Source: Omnitrophica bacterium RIFCSPLOWO2_01_FULL_45_10b (GTDB lineage: Bacteria > Omnitrophota > Omnitrophia > Omnitrophales > Danuiimicrobiaceae). Taken from it: 6,865 nt of DNA. Where the stretch lies: contig MHFM01000039.1 of the NCBI GenBank assembly GCA_001804205.1, positions 1 through 6,865 on the forward strand, read 5' to 3'. Shown here piece by piece: positions 6,558 to 6,865 of this stretch (position 1 is its first letter; each line of letters opens with the position of its first letter). The notes below the pieces were generated by a model. The model was not told where the DNA came from, searched no databases, and was given only the letters and a program-made list of their open reading frames with translations. The translations under genes were made by a program, and so were the position numbers.

Positions 6558-6565
6558 ATCTTGAA

Positions 6566-6865
6566 ATGTCTCAAATCGCAATTGATGTCCGCATGGTTCA
6601 TCATTCGGGAATTGGACGCTATATTTCCGGAACCATCAATGCGCTGTCTAAATTCAAGCATACGCAGTGGAAATGTGCTTTGATTGGCTACGACGGCAAT
6701 CAATCAGGTTTTCCTAAGGATTTTGATTACATCAAGACCAGCGCTCCCGTTTACAGCTTTTCCGAGCAGGTGGCAATTCCTATTTTAGCGCGCTCTTTCG
6801 ATTGTCTACACAGTCCTCATTACAACGCACCTATTTTGAATCTAAAAAAACTCGTGGTGACGATT
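6566..6865 (+). CDS. Glycosyltransferase family 4 (GT-B fold), N-terminal part, cut by the window end
   Basis: The first 100 codons are open to the last base of the window with no stop, so the gene continues beyond it. The beginning, IAIDVRMVHHSGIGRYIS (residues 4-21), is the typical first strand and glycine loop of GT4 retaining glycosyltransferases that resemble mannosyltransferases; GIGRY at 15-19 is the key part. The segment LHSPHYNAP (81-89) followed by a VVTI strand (97-100) matches the conserved core of the N-terminal Rossmann domain. The catalytic and nucleotide-binding C-terminal half, with its E-x7-E region, lies outside the window, so donor specificity cannot be judged. It starts 20 bases after the phosphotransferase with a good ribosome binding site and probably extends the glycan that enzyme initiates. 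Confidence 0.85.
   Translation, partial: MSQIAIDVRMVHHSGIGRYISGTINALSKFKHTQWKCALIGYDGNQSGFPKDFDYIKTSAPVYSFSEQVAIPILARSFDCLHSPHYNAPILNLKKLVVTI

Overview
This window is an internal piece of a bacterial surface-polysaccharide gene cluster (exopolysaccharide, capsule or O-antigen type). Every recognisable gene is on the + strand, tightly packed, and runs through both window edges. Codon use is standard. The families present (LPS-core-like GT2, large WbaP-type phosphoglycosyltransferase, NDP-sugar C-methyltransferase) suggest a Gram-negative or otherwise diderm environmental bacterium. The combination and the Lys/Ile-rich moderate-GC coding would suit an uncultured lineage, but nothing here fixes the taxon. 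No mobile element, CRISPR array, tRNA or rRNA was seen.

Region 1 (1-3238) is a nucleotide-sugar tailoring block: a 5'-truncated UDP-glucuronate-decarboxylase-like extended SDR, a small stand-alone cupin of the sugar epimerase/isomerase type, a classical short-chain dehydrogenase, and a TylCIII/NovU/TcaB9-type sugar C-methyltransferase with its zinc-binding N-terminal domain. Together these could make a C-methyl-branched sugar: generate or handle a 4-keto sugar, epimerise or isomerise it, methylate it at carbon, reduce the ketone. The SDR and methyltransferase genes overlap by 20 bases, which suggests co-translation.

Region 2 (3239-3397) is the longest non-coding gap. It contains a plausible sigma70-type promoter and a good Shine-Dalgarno for the next gene, so a second transcription unit may start here.

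Region 3 (3398-6865) is the assembly block: a rhamnosyltransferase-like GT2, a second GT2 of the WaaE/KdtX type overlapping it by 11 bases, a 465-residue polyprenyl-phosphate sugar phosphotransferase that would start the repeat unit on the lipid carrier, and the first 100 codons of a GT4-type glycosyltransferase cut by the window end. Base composition drops in the GT2 pair relative to the first block, so the cluster looks like a mosaic.

Overall the gene families are well known. The interest lies in which unusual sugar the first block makes, not in a new class of system.
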